From positions 1-64,000 of the forward strand of contig NZ_JACGUT010000003.1 of NCBI RefSeq assembly GCF_014076845.1: DNA of 64,000 nucleotides. Direction: 5' to 3'. The stretch comes from Colwellia sp. MB3u-41. GTDB lineage: Bacteria > Pseudomonadota > Gammaproteobacteria > Enterobacterales > Alteromonadaceae. The notes under the pieces are model-generated. The model made no database searches. It was not told the DNA's origin and worked only from the letters and a program-made list of their open reading frames with translations. Made by a program: the position numbers and the translations under genes. Shown here in pieces: positions 1 to 9,193 of the stretch (position 1 is its first letter; every line of letters starts with the position of its first letter).

Positions 1-374
1 GTTGTTTTCAGGGGAATGGTGTTGTGTTCCGAATTTCGCAGTGGTATTTGGGACTATTGTCGTCATGTTGAATTCATTTCTCTTGTCGTCATGCTGAATT
101 CATTTCAGTATCTGTTCTTTGGTTCGAAGTACAGATCCTGAAACAAGTTCAGGATGACGGAGATGTGTTCAGGGGAATGGTGTTGTGTTGAGGATGACGG
201 TGTTGTTTTCAGGGGAATGGTGTTGTGTTCCGAATTTCGCAGTGGTATTTGGGACTATTGTCGTCATGTTGAATTCATTTCTCTTGTCGTCATGCTGAAT
301 TCATTTCAGTATCTGTTCTTTGGTTCTAAGTACAGATCCTGAAACAAGTTCAGGATGACGGAGATGTGTTCAGG
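1..374. repeat. Two tandem copies of a 173-bp palindrome-bearing repeat
   Basis: Bases 1-173 recur at 202-374 with an offset of 201; the one difference I see is at 126 versus 327 (G/T). The 28-base spacer at 174-201 itself looks like a degenerate part of the same unit. Each copy holds an imperfect inverted repeat with 28-base arms (87-114 with 132-159; 288-315 with 333-360) around a 17-base loop. The inner palindrome CCTGAAACAAGTTCAGG is near perfect. This fits a REP/MITE-like noncoding repeat, of a kind scattered between genes in many proteobacteria. The repeat may extend left of the window. Confidence 0.85.
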
Positions 375-764
375 ATGATGGCTTTGTTTTCAGTGTTTTG
401 GGCTGTGGTATCTTATGTTTACTTTGTTCAAAGTAGCTATCTAATACAGATGCTAAAGCAGTTGATTATTTATTAAATTAGCCACCATTATATAATTATT
501 CACATATTAAGAATAAATAAAAACTATGTGTATATTGTATAATATAGTGGCTTTTAACTCGGTAGCTCAGCGTCAATATAAAATTAAATTGTATACAATA
601 TAGTAAATATACCATTTTATGTTGATATTTCTGAAAAAATACTGAATATTTACTCTAATCTATATTGACACTAAATTATTTTTCTGAAACAGCAATAATT
701 AGTTTGCTTTATAGGCATTGGAGTGATTATTCTAATTATACTTTTTCTTTGAATGAGATCTTTC
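375..764. other. AT-rich intergenic region before oadG
   Basis: No gene is supported here. The stretch is very AT-rich with many stops in every frame. It contains a 12-base perfect palindrome ATTGTATACAAT (588-599), a related half-copy ATTGTATAATAT (534-545), and an imperfect inverted repeat starting GCCAC at 481 and ending GTGGC at 551. It presumably carries the oad promoter, but I cannot single out a convincing -35/-10 pair. Confidence 0.5.
588..599. promoter_or_regulatory. GntR-like operator palindrome upstream of oadGAB
   Basis: The perfect palindrome ATTGTATACAAT lies about 165 bases before oadG. Palindromes of the form TTGTATACAA are typical binding sites of FadR-subfamily GntR regulators that control organic-acid metabolism, which would suit an oxaloacetate decarboxylase operon. 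In such AT-rich DNA a 12-base palindrome could also arise by chance, and no regulator gene lies nearby. Confidence 0.25.
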
Positions 765-1055
765 ATGGAACACCTAAACCAATTATTTATAGAAGCGGGT
801 ACATTAATGCTTGCTGGCATGGTCTTCGTTTTTGCCTTTTTAGGCTTGACGATTATTTTTATTAATGTGGTTTTAAAACGCTTAGCCATTAAATTTCCAG
901 ATGCTGTTGTCCAAACACGATCCACGCGGTCGAATCAAAAAACAAAACAAAGTGTTGATGGTATTTCACCTAATGTGGTGGCGGCAATTACTTCTGCTGT
1001 AACGCAATACCGCAAACAACATAATAAACCCTCAAGCACCGATAAAACTAAATAG
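765..1055 (+). CDS. oadG: Oxaloacetate decarboxylase gamma subunit
   Basis: Small membrane-anchoring subunit of the Na+-pumping oxaloacetate decarboxylase. It holds the complex together and promotes transfer of the carboxyl group to the beta subunit. The 96-residue product has one transmembrane helix near its N-terminus (about residues 13-35) followed by a polar, basic and Ser/Thr-rich cytoplasmic tail, as in OadG proteins. The sequence is poorly conserved in the family, so the call rests on length, topology and position directly before oadA (10 bases) and oadB. I chose the ATG at 765 because family members begin with a short stretch before the helix; an in-frame ATG at 753 is possible. Confidence 0.85.
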   Translation: MEHLNQLFIEAGTLMLAGMVFVFAFLGLTIIFINVVLKRLAIKFPDAVVQTRSTRSNQKTKQSVDGISPNVVAAITSAVTQYRKQHNKPSSTDKTK

Positions 1056-1065
1056 GAATAAACTC

Positions 1066-2835
1066 ATGACAAAGCCATTAGGTATCACTGAAGTTGTTTT
1101 AAGAGATGGTCATCAATCATTACTCGCCACTCGATTACGTCTTGAGGACATGTTACCCATTGCGCCAAAACTTGATGAAATTGGTTTTTGGTCAATTGAG
1201 TCTTGGGGTGGTGCAACTTTTGATTCTTGTATTCGCTATTTAGGTGAAGATCCTTGGGAACGTTTGCGCGCCTTAAAAAAAGCGATGCCAAAAACTAAAC
1301 AGCAAATGTTATTTCGTGGCCAGAATATTTTAGGCTACCGCCACTATGCTGATGATGTGGTCGAAAAATTTGTTGAACGTGCTCATGTTAACGGTATTGA
1401 CGTGTTCCGTATTTTTGATGCCATGAACGATGTACGTAATTTACAAACCGCCATTAAATCAGCAGTGAAAGTGGGGGCGCACGCACAAGGCACATTAAGC
1501 TATACCGAGAGCCCAGTGCATACCCTTGAAGGTTGGCTAACAATGGCTAAGCAAATTGAAGATATGGGCGCACATTCTTTATGTATTAAAGACATGTCTG
1601 GCTTATTGAAACCTTACGACGCTGAAGAGTTAATTGCTCGCCTCAAAGAAACCGTTTCTTTGCCTATTGCCCTACATTGCCATGCGACTACAGGCTTAAG
1701 TATTGCGACTCACATGAAAGCGATTGATGCTGACGTAGATGTTATCGATACCTCTATTTCGTCAATGAGTATGACCTACGGACATTCACCAACAGAAACG
1801 ATTGTTTCGATTGTTGAAGGGACTAAACGAGATACCGGTTTAGACATGGTTAAGCTTGCTGAAGTTGCCACTTACTTTCGTGAAGTGCGTAAAAAATACG
1901 CTAAATTTGAAGGCAGCTTAAAAGGCATTGATGCCCGAATTTTACTCGCTCAAGTACCAGGTGGCATGTTAACAAATATGGAAATGCAGTTAAGAGAACA
2001 AGGTGCTGCCGACAAGCTCGATGAAGTATTAATTGAAATTCCAAAAGTAAGAAAAGATTTAGGTTATATCCCTTTGGTAACGCCAACCTCACAAATTGTG
2101 GGTACGCAAGCGGTATTAAATGTTTTAACGGGTGAGCGCTACAAATCAATTACCAAAGAAACTGCGGGTGTGTTAAAAGGTGAATATGGCGCAACGGCAG
2201 ATAAAGTAAATGCAGAATTGCAAGCGCGTGTTTTAGACGGCGCAGAAGCGATTACGTGTCGTCCTGCTGATTTAATTAAGCCTGAACTTGATAACCTTAC
2301 TGCAGAACTTGAAACATTGGCTAAAGAAAAGAAAATTGACTTAGCAGACGAAGTGATTGATGACGTTTTAACCTATGCACTTTTTCCACAAATAGGGCTG
2401 AAATTCTTAGAAAATAGAAATAACCCAGAGGCTTTTGAACCTGTACCGACTATTGAAGACGCGGTGGCAACATCTGCTCCAGCTAAAAGTTCAACAGCGC
2501 CAGAAAATTATGCAGTAAGTGTTGATGGTAAGGTCTTTGACGTTGTTGTCGCGCAAGGTGGCGATATTAGTCAAATTACCCAGCCAAATAGTGGCCAAGC
2601 AACTAAGCCGTCATCATCAGCTTCAGAGGCGTTAAATGCACCACTTGCTGGTAACATTTTTAAAGTGCTTGTACATGAAGGTGATGAGGTTGCCGCCGGT
2701 GAGGTTGTTATCATCATGGAAGCAATGAAAATGGAAACTGAAATTCGTGCCGTTAACTCAGGTATTATCACTTCAGTGGATATTAAAGAAGGCGATTCGG
2801 TTGCCGTTGGTCAAGCTTTATTGAGTTTAGGATAG
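1066..2835 (+). CDS. oadA: Oxaloacetate decarboxylase alpha subunit (biotin carboxyltransferase)
   Basis: Transfers the C4 carboxyl of oxaloacetate to biotin, releasing pyruvate; the carboxyl is then passed to OadB. The 589 residues show the family order: an N-terminal carboxyltransferase TIM barrel opening with [12 protein letters not shown] (residues 12-23) and carrying the metal-ligand motif HCHATTG, a conserved middle domain, an Ala/Ser/Pro-rich linker, and a C-terminal biotinyl domain with EAMKME, where Lys555 would be biotinylated. This layout and length match OadA of Vibrio and Klebsiella. The gene sits between oadG and oadB with 10- and 6-base gaps, so one transcript is expected. A pyruvate carboxylase subunit B reading is excluded by the neighbouring membrane subunits. 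Confidence 0.97.
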   Translation: MTKPLGITEVVLRDGHQSLLATRLRLEDMLPIAPKLDEIGFWSIESWGGATFDSCIRYLGEDPWERLRALKKAMPKTKQQMLFRGQNILGYRHYADDVVEKFVERAHVNGIDVFRIFDAMNDVRNLQTAIKSAVKVGAHAQGTLSYTESPVHTLEGWLTMAKQIEDMGAHSLCIKDMSGLLKPYDAEELIARLKETVSLPIALHCHATTGLSIATHMKAIDADVDVIDTSISSMSMTYGHSPTETIVSIVEGTKRDTGLDMVKLAEVATYFREVRKKYAKFEGSLKGIDARILLAQVPGGMLTNMEMQLREQGAADKLDEVLIEIPKVRKDLGYIPLVTPTSQIVGTQAVLNVLTGERYKSITKETAGVLKGEYGATADKVNAELQARVLDGAEAITCRPADLIKPELDNLTAELETLAKEKKIDLADEVIDDVLTYALFPQIGLKFLENRNNPEAFEPVPTIEDAVATSAPAKSSTAPENYAVSVDGKVFDVVVAQGGDISQITQPNSGQATKPSSSASEALNAPLAGNIFKVLVHEGDEVAAGEVVIIMEAMKMETEIRAVNSGIITSVDIKEGDSVAVGQALLSLG

Positions 2836-2841
2836 ATAATC

Positions 2842-3972
2842 ATGGATTCACTAAATAAACTTTGGTTGTCTACGGGCTTAGCTAACTTTGAGTCAGGTCA
2901 AGTGATCATGATGATAGTGGGCTGTTTGCTTCTTTATTTGGCAATAGCACGTAACTTTGAACCGTTATTGTTATTACCTATGGGTTTTGGTGCGATATTA
3001 ACCAATATTCCTTTAGCGGGATTTTCAGAAGTGGGTGGTTTATTACACTTCATTTATTATGCGGGTATTGATACGGGGATCTTCCCGTTGATTATCTTTA
3101 TGGGGGTCGGAGCTATGACCGACTTTGGCGCGTTAATCGCTAACCCTAAAACCTTATTATTAGGTGCGGCAGCACAGTTTGGTATTTTTGCGACTTTATT
3201 TGGGGCGATTGCTTTAAACGCAATACCTGGTATTGAATTTACCCTTAAAGATGCATCAGCTATTGCTATTATTGGTGGTGCAGATGGTCCTACAGCGATA
3301 TTTTTAGCATCAAAACTAGCGCCAGAATTATTAGGTGCTATTGCGGTTGCTGCTTATTCTTATATGGCTTTAGTGCCAATTATTCAGCCACCTATTATGC
3401 GCGCATTAACCACTGAAGATGAACGTAAAATTGAAATGGCGCAATTACGCCCAGTAGCAAAAATTGAAAAAATAGTATTCCCGTTAGGTGTTCTCCTGAT
3501 GGCTATTTTCTTTTTACCATCAGCAACACCTTTAGTGGGAATGTTCTGTTTAGGTAATTTGATGCGCGAATGTGGTGTGGTTGACCGATTAAGCTCTACA
3601 GCGCAGAACGAGTTGATTAATATCACCACCATATTCTTAGGTTTAGGGGTTGGCTCTAAGTTAAGTGCAGAAGCCTTTTTGAATATAGAAACGTTGGGTA
3701 TTTTAGGCTTAGGTGCTGTGGCATTCTCAATTGGCACCGCTTCTGGGGTGTTAATGGCGAAATTGATGAATAAACTTTCATCAACACCCATTAACCCACT
3801 CATTGGTGCAGCTGGCGTTTCGGCGGTACCTATGGCGGCACGTGTTGCCAATAAAGTGGGGCTAGAAGCTAATCCACATAACTTCTTACTTATGCACGCG
3901 ATGGGACCTAATGTTGCTGGTGTGCTTGGCTCGGCGGTTGCTGCAGGTATTTTGTTGGCGCTCGTTGGATAA
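2842..3972 (+). CDS. oadB: Oxaloacetate decarboxylase beta subunit, Na+ pump
   Basis: Integral membrane subunit that decarboxylates carboxybiotin and couples this to export of Na+. The 376-residue protein is hydrophobic almost throughout, with many predicted transmembrane helices. It carries the family signature [12 protein letters not shown] (about residues 143-154), whose Asp is implicated in Na+ and proton handling in the Klebsiella enzyme, and the polar conserved segment [13 protein letters not shown] near the C-terminus. The length is at the short end of the family (about 375-430). It starts 6 bases after oadA and ends the operon; a perfect inverted repeat follows at 4046-4069. Na+ pumping suits a marine bacterium. 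Confidence 0.96.
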   Translation: MDSLNKLWLSTGLANFESGQVIMMIVGCLLLYLAIARNFEPLLLLPMGFGAILTNIPLAGFSEVGGLLHFIYYAGIDTGIFPLIIFMGVGAMTDFGALIANPKTLLLGAAAQFGIFATLFGAIALNAIPGIEFTLKDASAIAIIGGADGPTAIFLASKLAPELLGAIAVAAYSYMALVPIIQPPIMRALTTEDERKIEMAQLRPVAKIEKIVFPLGVLLMAIFFLPSATPLVGMFCLGNLMRECGVVDRLSSTAQNELINITTIFLGLGVGSKLSAEAFLNIETLGILGLGAVAFSIGTASGVLMAKLMNKLSSTPINPLIGAAGVSAVPMAARVANKVGLEANPHNFLLMHAMGPNVAGVLGSAVAAGILLALVG

Positions 3973-4045
3973 AGGTAGTTTTATTATGACCGTTTTTATA
4001 ACACGTTATTATTCAATAACACCACTGCTTGGTAACTTTGTGTAA

Positions 4046-4069
4046 GCCACTATTTTTTAAAATAGTGGC
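4046..4069 (+). terminator. Inverted repeat after oadB, probable terminator
   Basis: A perfect palindrome with 11-base arms GCCACTATTTT and AAAATAGTGGC around TT lies 74 bases after the oadB stop. The T tract after it is weak (TAGTATTTTAAAAAAA), so termination may be partial. It also lies downstream of the leftward pdxH gene and could serve both strands. Confidence 0.5.
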
Positions 4070-4240
4070 TAGTATTTTAAAAAAATAGCTTTAAGTCAGT
4101 AAAATAAAGGTAATAACCACTTTATTGAGCGCAGTAATATTGTTCAAAATAGGCATCCTATAAATCCATTGACAGTCCATGTCAGTAAATTACTACAGAT
4201 AAAATTTATTTAAATGCCTTTAAAATCATAAAATAAAATA

Positions 4241-4924
4241 TTAAGGATTTAATTTAAATTGACGCCATAATGTTTTTGGGTGTTTTTGTGTTTCTTCTGC
4301 AGTTTGCTCTTGCTCAAAGCAAATGCGGTCATGTAAACGGTTAGCGCGACCTTGCCAAAATTCGATATAGTGAGGCTTTATTCGCCAACCACCCCAGAAT
4401 TCAGGTAGCGGTATTTCTTGACCGGCAAATTTTTCAGCATAGTAAGCTTCGCGCTCTTTTAATACGTCTTTACTCGCCAGTGGTGAGCTTTGCTTTGACG
4501 CCCACGCGCCAATTTGGCTGCCTCTATCTCGGCTATGAAAGTACTTTTCTGACTGTTCATGAGTCACTTTTTCTACCACGCCCTCTATACGGATTTGGCG
4601 TTGTAGAACATTCCAGTGAAATAATAAGGCGATTTTATTATTTTCCGTTAAATCTTGGCTTTTACGGCTCGCGTAATTGGTGTAAAAAATAAAACCACTT
4701 TCATCAAACTCTTTTAATAACACCATACGAGAGCTTGGTTGGCCATTTTTATTCGCACTACTAACCGACATAGATTCAGGTAATAAAACACCTGATTTTT
4801 TTGCGTCGTTAAACCATTGTTCAAATAGCTCAATGGGGTTTGTTTGTGAAGAGAACTCGGGGAGTGGTAAAGCAACCCCTTGACCAAATGTTAATAAACA
4901 ACGTAATTTTTCAAATAGTGTCAT
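4241..4924 (-). CDS. pdxH: Pyridoxamine/pyridoxine 5'-phosphate oxidase
   Basis: FMN-dependent oxidase that makes pyridoxal 5'-phosphate, the last step of vitamin B6 synthesis and salvage. Conserved pieces are NPIELFEQW near residue 29, the FMN-binding segment SSRMVLLKEFDESGF (64-78), QIRIEGVVEKV, the W-A-S-K-Q-S substrate loop, EFWGGWRIKP, and RLHDR (196-200) in the PLP-binding C-terminal domain. I use the ATG at 4924 (227 residues), close to the usual 210-220. The frame stays open to a TTG at 4993 with another ATG at 4975, which would add a hydrophobic extension not expected in this soluble enzyme. No strong ribosome site marks any of the three. The N-terminal 20 residues are atypical for the family. 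Confidence 0.95.
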   Translation of the reverse strand: MTLFEKLRCLLTFGQGVALPLPEFSSQTNPIELFEQWFNDAKKSGVLLPESMSVSSANKNGQPSSRMVLLKEFDESGFIFYTNYASRKSQDLTENNKIALLFHWNVLQRQIRIEGVVEKVTHEQSEKYFHSRDRGSQIGAWASKQSSPLASKDVLKEREAYYAEKFAGQEIPLPEFWGGWRIKPHYIEFWQGRANRLHDRICFEQEQTAEETQKHPKTLWRQFKLNP

Positions 4925-5039
4925 AACGATAGAATAAAATGATGTTAGGGATAATAAGTATTCAGATAATAGCATGAATGTTTTATCTGACAATAAGAGA
5001 TTGTGCGCTTAATTTACTCTAATCAATAATTATATACGA

Positions 5040-5207
5040 TTAAATATCCCAATCGTCAGAGAAATCTAATGCTTCACGGAGTCGTTTTTTTTCTAGCAAA
5101 TCATCAATACGTTTTCGTACTTTTGAATTTTTATCTGCTTTTTTCCCTGTAGCGAGATCTTTGTCGTATTTCTCTGATTCGTCTTTTTCTCTATATTCAT
5201 CTGACAT
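5040..5207 (-). CDS. Small highly charged protein, 55 aa, unrecognised
   Basis: An ATG at 5207 opens a 55-codon frame ending in TAA at 5040. The product is strongly charged: an acidic and lysine-rich first half, then a predicted helix RKRIDDLLEKKRLREALDF and an acidic tail ending DDWDI. No membrane segment or signal peptide is seen. The arrangement recalls short conserved gammaproteobacterial proteins with an R-K-x-I-x-x-x-L-E-x-K-x-L-R helix, such as the PA3496-like group, but I cannot confirm membership. It lies on the same strand as pdxH, 115 bases upstream of it, and diverges from tmcA. The biased composition and clean boundaries favour a real gene. Confidence 0.55.
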   Translation of the reverse strand: MSDEYREKDESEKYDKDLATGKKADKNSKVRKRIDDLLEKKRLREALDFSDDWDI

Positions 5208-5425
5208 TTTCGTGTTTTTCTCACGGTTAATTATATTTATTAAAAGGGATTAATTTGAAGATAGGCAACAACTGAGAAAATTTCAATAAAATGGCTTAAT
5301 CATCTACTTCATTTTCACGACGATAGTGTTAGAACAATAAATCGTAAAGTATAAATAGTTTTGCATTGTGCCAGCACATTGATAAACTGATTTATCTGCA
5401 GACCTACTATAATTTAGCGACTACT

Positions 5426-7633
5426 ATGCCCAACCGTAATTTCGCCGAATGGCTTGAACAATGTCAATGTCAGGCATTAGCAAATTTTCAGCGTCAATTG
5501 GTTTTACTTGTGGGTGATGCTTGTTGGGTAAAGCAATTATTGGGATTAACGGTACAAACGCCAACTAAAGATGCTTGGTTAGTCTTTAGTTATCATCAAG
5601 AAATACCCGCGACTATTAATAGTAAACATTATGCTCAGCAATTGGGTAGCGAGCATAATAAGATACTCTTCTCTTGTGTTGAAGGTAGTGAAAGTTCAAC
5701 ACCTGATACTATCAATTTAGACGCGTTTGCCGCACTTTCAGGTACTTTGGTTGCTGGGGGCGTTATGTGCTTGTGGCTTGAAAATCCGTTAGTACAAGCG
5801 ATTAAACAAACTGATTTACTTTCATTAAAATATTTTTATCAACAATTACTCAATAACAAGGAACTGATCACTCTTTCGCAAAACGCTAAGCAAACGTTCC
5901 CGGTGTTAAAACAGGCATTACCTGTAGCACCTTTTGTCAACGATGATTTTTTATATCAATGTAAAACGAAAGAACAACAAATTGCTGTTGAACATATTAT
6001 CAACGTGAGTCAGGGCCATAGAAACCGGCCCTTAGTGTTAACGGCCGATCGTGGGCGAGGTAAGTCATCTGCACTGGCTATTGCTTGTGTTCAGTTAATT
6101 GAAAATAATAATGGTGTTGGTAGCGAGAAAATTGATATTTTCATCACGGCTCCTCATATCCGCGCTTTAACGGTTTTTTATCGCCAAGTTGCCTTTTCAT
6201 TTGCGGCATGGGGTACAAAATTTGACTCTGTTAATGCCAGTAAAACGTCAATAACTCATGCCTTTGGTTCTATCACTTTTATTGCGGTTGACCGACTTAT
6301 TCAAGTAAGCGATTCATTGAATGTTTCGCTACTACTTGTTGATGAAGCTGCAGCCATTCCTGTACCGCTATTAACAAGGTTAACGTCTCGTTTTTCACGG
6401 GTTGTATTTTCGAGTACCGTACATGGTTATGAGGGTGCAGGGCGTGGCTTTACGGTTAAATTTCAACAGGAATTGCAACAACGGGTACCGCAGTGGCGAA
6501 GTTTTCACATTGATGAACCTATTCGTTGGTGTAAAGAAGACCCATTAGAAAACTTTGTTTTTGAAAGTTGCTTACTCAATGCGAAGCTAGCAATGTTGCC
6601 TGCATTAGCGGGTATTTCTTCGAACCCCTTATTGTTAACCCAGGCATCAGCGCAGCGCTCAAGGGAAAGGGAGTTATGTGTTAAGCAAGTCTCGGCAGGG
6701 TCGCTCATCGAAGATACTGATTTATTACAGCAGGTTTTTGCTGTTTTAGTGACGGCGCATTATCAAACATCACCAAACGATATTACGCTATTACTTGATA
6801 ATAAGGCGGTAAAACTCTTTATTGCTACAATTGATAACCATATTGTTGGGGTTGCGGTACTCCTTGAAGAAGGTTGCACTGAAAACTTCGAGATTCAAGC
6901 CATTGCAGAGAATAAACGGCGATTAAAAAGTCAATTTATTCCTCAGTCATTACTGACACATTGTGGTTTTAGCGAAAGCTTTAATTATCAATATTTACGC
7001 ATTTTACGTATTGCCATTCATCCGCAATATCATGGTTGTGGTTTTGGTACGTGTTTTATTAAACAGCTTGAAAAATTTGCTAAAAAGCAACGGTTTGACT
7101 TTATTGGCGCAAGTTTTGGCGCTAATGCACCCTTGCTTAAATTTTGGCAGGATGCTGATTACCAAGTGGCTCGGATCGGTTTTACCCAAGATAAAGCCAG
7201 TGGTGAATATTCTGCTTTAGTGCTTTCTGCAATGAGTGACCGTGGTCAGTTTTTTGAACGAAAAATAGTTAATGAATTTTATCATTCATTCGATTACTTG
7301 CTCACGGACGAATATAAAGGACTGACACCTAAACTTGTTTGGCAAATATTACACCATTGTCCTGATAAAAGTTTACCGCAATTAAGTGCTCATCAAGTGA
7401 GCAGTATTAATGACTTTACCTTAAAAAAGCGGCAATTTAGTCACTGCGTAAAAGCGCTGCATTATTGGTGTGTTATTCATTGTAAACAAGCATATCAGCC
7501 ACAAATATTGTTGTTAATTGAACGGATTTTACAGAAAAAAACACTTAGTGAGGTGTGTGAAAACCATCAACTAACCGGTAAAAAAATGCTTAACACCGCA
7601 TTAGTCGATTATATTTCACAACAACACACTTAG
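5426..7633 (+). CDS. tmcA: tRNA(Met) cytidine acetyltransferase
   Basis: Uses ATP or GTP and acetyl-CoA to acetylate the wobble cytidine (C34) of elongator tRNA-Met, preventing misreading of AUA codons. In order it shows an N-terminal DUF1726-type domain with FAALSGTLVAGG, an RNA-helicase-like ATPase module with Walker A DRGRGKSS (Lys213, about residues 208-215) and Walker B LLLVDEAAAIPVPLL, a GNAT acetyltransferase domain with RILRIAIHPQYHGCGFGT, and a C-terminal tRNA-binding part. The Escherichia coli protein is about 670 residues; this one is 735. I chose ATG 5426 because it aligns with family N-termini; an in-frame TTG at 5366 would add 20 residues. It is monocistronic, with a convergent small gene overlapping its end by 4 bases. 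Confidence 0.95.
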   Translation: MPNRNFAEWLEQCQCQALANFQRQLVLLVGDACWVKQLLGLTVQTPTKDAWLVFSYHQEIPATINSKHYAQQLGSEHNKILFSCVEGSESSTPDTINLDAFAALSGTLVAGGVMCLWLENPLVQAIKQTDLLSLKYFYQQLLNNKELITLSQNAKQTFPVLKQALPVAPFVNDDFLYQCKTKEQQIAVEHIINVSQGHRNRPLVLTADRGRGKSSALAIACVQLIENNNGVGSEKIDIFITAPHIRALTVFYRQVAFSFAAWGTKFDSVNASKTSITHAFGSITFIAVDRLIQVSDSLNVSLLLVDEAAAIPVPLLTRLTSRFSRVVFSSTVHGYEGAGRGFTVKFQQELQQRVPQWRSFHIDEPIRWCKEDPLENFVFESCLLNAKLAMLPALAGISSNPLLLTQASAQRSRERELCVKQVSAGSLIEDTDLLQQVFAVLVTAHYQTSPNDITLLLDNKAVKLFIATIDNHIVGVAVLLEEGCTENFEIQAIAENKRRLKSQFIPQSLLTHCGFSESFNYQYLRILRIAIHPQYHGCGFGTCFIKQLEKFAKKQRFDFIGASFGANAPLLKFWQDADYQVARIGFTQDKASGEYSALVLSAMSDRGQFFERKIVNEFYHSFDYLLTDEYKGLTPKLVWQILHHCPDKSLPQLSAHQVSSINDFTLKKRQFSHCVKALHYWCVIHCKQAYQPQILLLIERILQKKTLSEVCENHQLTGKKMLNTALVDYISQQHT

Positions 7634-7887
7634 GCTATTTGCTGTTGCCAAAACTTGAGCATGGTAAAATAATGACAAGGTTGACTAGCGAAAGCAGTAA
7701 AGTCGTCATGCTTTATGATGCGCGTTAAGTAGTAGGTAATGACTTTTGCTAAACCGTTACTGGGGTGTTTAGCGTAAGTATTCGTTAATAGATTTAACCA
7801 GTCTTCTATTTGGCAAAGCTCGCTTGAGCGTGCAATGGCACAGTGAAAACTTTTTGAATGCGAACTGGCTGAGTAAGTTAGCGACAT
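7630..7887 (-). CDS. Small protein of unknown function, second gene of Fur-box pair
   Basis: An 85-residue product starting MSLTYSASSH and ending FWQQQIA. I do not recognise a family. It is soluble-looking, with several His and three Cys residues and a helical segment around NGLAKVITYYLTRIIKHDDF. The ATG at 7887 is preceded by AAGGAG ten bases upstream, a strong ribosome site, which decides this start over an in-frame codon at 7968. The start overlaps the end of the upstream gene by 10 bases, so translational coupling is likely. The stop overlaps the tmcA stop region by 4 bases in convergent orientation. It is probably co-transcribed from the iron-regulated promoter region at 8109-8273. Confidence 0.6.
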   Translation of the reverse strand: MSLTYSASSHSKSFHCAIARSSELCQIEDWLNLLTNTYAKHPSNGLAKVITYYLTRIIKHDDFTAFASQPCHYFTMLKFWQQQIA

Positions 7888-8108
7888 AATGATTGTTCTC
7901 CTTGTAAGCTGCTCTGTAAAATTGATTGCCATAATGTTTTGCGTGCAGCATCGTCTAAGCACCTGCATTCATGGCCGGCTAAGGCGCCAGATAATATTAA
8001 TCTCTCTAATAATTTAATGGGTAATTCAACTTGTGCTTTTTCATTATTAGAGCTCTCGTAACGGTCTTGGATATTTTTTCTATTGATATAGTATTGTTGT
8101 GCGCCCAT
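7878..8108 (-). CDS. Small cysteine-containing protein of unknown function behind a Fur box
   Basis: A 76-residue product starting MGAQQYYINR. A perfect AAGGAG lies seven bases before the ATG at 8108, so translation is well supported. The middle reads VELPIKLLERLILSGALAG, a likely helix pair, followed by HECRCLDDAARKTLWQSIL with a His-x-Cys-x-Cys cluster that could bind metal; another Cys sits one residue from the end. No signal peptide or membrane helix is seen. I do not recognise the family. The Fur-type operator 61 bases upstream suggests it is made under iron limitation. It overlaps the next gene by 10 bases and the two look like one operon. Confidence 0.65.
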   Translation of the reverse strand: MGAQQYYINRKNIQDRYESSNNEKAQVELPIKLLERLILSGALAGHECRCLDDAARKTLWQSILQSSLQGEQSLCR

Positions 8109-8168
8109 GGTAAAACTCCTTTTATTAAGATTGCTTTAAATTAATTTAATGTAAAAAAAGCAGCAATG

Positions 8169-8191
8169 CAAATGATAATTATTATCATTTG
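8169..8191. promoter_or_regulatory. Fur box between divergent genes
   Basis: A 23-base perfect palindrome with centre at 8180. Its core TGATAATTATTATCA matches the 7-1-7 Fur consensus (TGATAAT-N-ATTATCA) exactly. It lies 61 bases from the leftward small-gene start (8108) and 83 bases from the rightward ABC transporter start (8274), so one Fur dimer pair could repress both directions when iron is plentiful. A small hairpin GCATTA-CAA-TAATGC follows at 8231-8245. The exact promoters are not resolved. Confidence 0.85.
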
Positions 8192-8273
8192 TATTTTATT
8201 TAGTTTAATTATGTAATCTTCACAAATATCGCATTACAATAATGCGCAAGAAACAGGTATTGATAGGAAAGTT

Positions 8274-9188
8274 ATGACAGAAGTTGAAAACTCACTCAAC
8301 GATACAAAAAATAATATTATTGAAGTGAATCGTTTAGTGAAAACCTACAAAGGTGTTCAAGCCGTTGACGATATAAGTTTTGCTATTACTAAAGGGCACT
8401 GTTTTGGTCTGTTAGGGCCAAATGGCGCGGGTAAAACGACAACGATTGAAATAATGGAAGGGATAATTAGTACCACGAGTGGGCAAGTACTTTATTCAGG
8501 AAAAGCCATCAGTAAAGATATAAGTCAGCAAATAGGTATTCAATTTCAGAGTACCGCCTTGCAAGACTTTTTAACCGTACAAGAAACCTTAAATTTATTC
8601 ACCGCGTTTTATGACCATACCTTACCTCATCAGCAATTGATCGAACTTTGTGGTTTAAAAGACTTTTTAGATAGAGATAATCGCCTATTGTCGGGCGGAC
8701 AGCGTCAACGGTTATTATTAGCACTGGCGTTAATTAACGACCCAGAAATAATTTTCCTTGATGAACCAACCACTGGACTTGATCCACAAGCGCGACGAAA
8801 TTTTTGGCAGTTAATTAAAAATATTAAAGCACAAAATAAAACGGTTATTTTAACCACCCATTACATGGATGAAGCAGAGCAACTTTGTGATGACGTGGTT
8901 ATTATGGACAATGGTAAAATTATTGAAAGTGGTACACCAAACAGACTCCTTGCTAAACATTTTCATAACGTATTTATTTACCTGCCTAAAGCGCAAGTAC
9001 CTCAAGCATTAATTGATAAGCATCAGTGGGTTATTGCACACGACCGTGTCGAAATTAGCACACAACAAGTAGAAGAAACCATCAGTTTGTTAATTGCTGC
9101 ACAAGTTCCGCTAGACGGATTACAAGTGAAGTCTCCAAACCTTGATGATCTTTTTCTAAAATTAACTGGCCATTCGTTAAGGGAGTAA
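8274..9188 (+). CDS. ABC-2 type transporter, ATP-binding protein
   Basis: ATPase subunit of an export-type ABC transporter. All core motifs are present: Walker A GPNGAGKTT (residues 48-56), Q-loop IGIQFQST, signature LSGGQRQRL, Walker B IIFLDEPTTGLDP and H-loop TTHYMDEAEQL. The C-terminal 80 residues form the regulatory tail usual in CcmA/DrrA-like exporters. It stands 5 bases before a matching permease gene, so the pair forms one transporter; the substrate cannot be read from the sequence. The Fur box 83 bases upstream suggests iron control, so export of a siderophore, haem-related compound or metal is conceivable but unproven. A weak AGGA precedes the ATG. Confidence 0.9.
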   Translation: MTEVENSLNDTKNNIIEVNRLVKTYKGVQAVDDISFAITKGHCFGLLGPNGAGKTTTIEIMEGIISTTSGQVLYSGKAISKDISQQIGIQFQSTALQDFLTVQETLNLFTAFYDHTLPHQQLIELCGLKDFLDRDNRLLSGGQRQRLLLALALINDPEIIFLDEPTTGLDPQARRNFWQLIKNIKAQNKTVILTTHYMDEAEQLCDDVVIMDNGKIIESGTPNRLLAKHFHNVFIYLPKAQVPQALIDKHQWVIAHDRVEISTQQVEETISLLIAAQVPLDGLQVKSPNLDDLFLKLTGHSLRE

Positions 9189-9193
9189 TATTA

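Noticed and set aside
154-342. A 62-codon open frame in the left-edge repeats
   Set aside because: It only reads through the tandem repeat units; the translation is repetitive and matches no protein pattern.
558-571. tRNA D-arm-like string GGTAGCTCAG
   Set aside because: No acceptor stem, anticodon arm or T arm can be drawn around it; the flanks are plain AT-rich DNA.
3986-4045. A 19-codon frame after oadB
   Set aside because: Short, no clear ribosome site and no recognisable composition.
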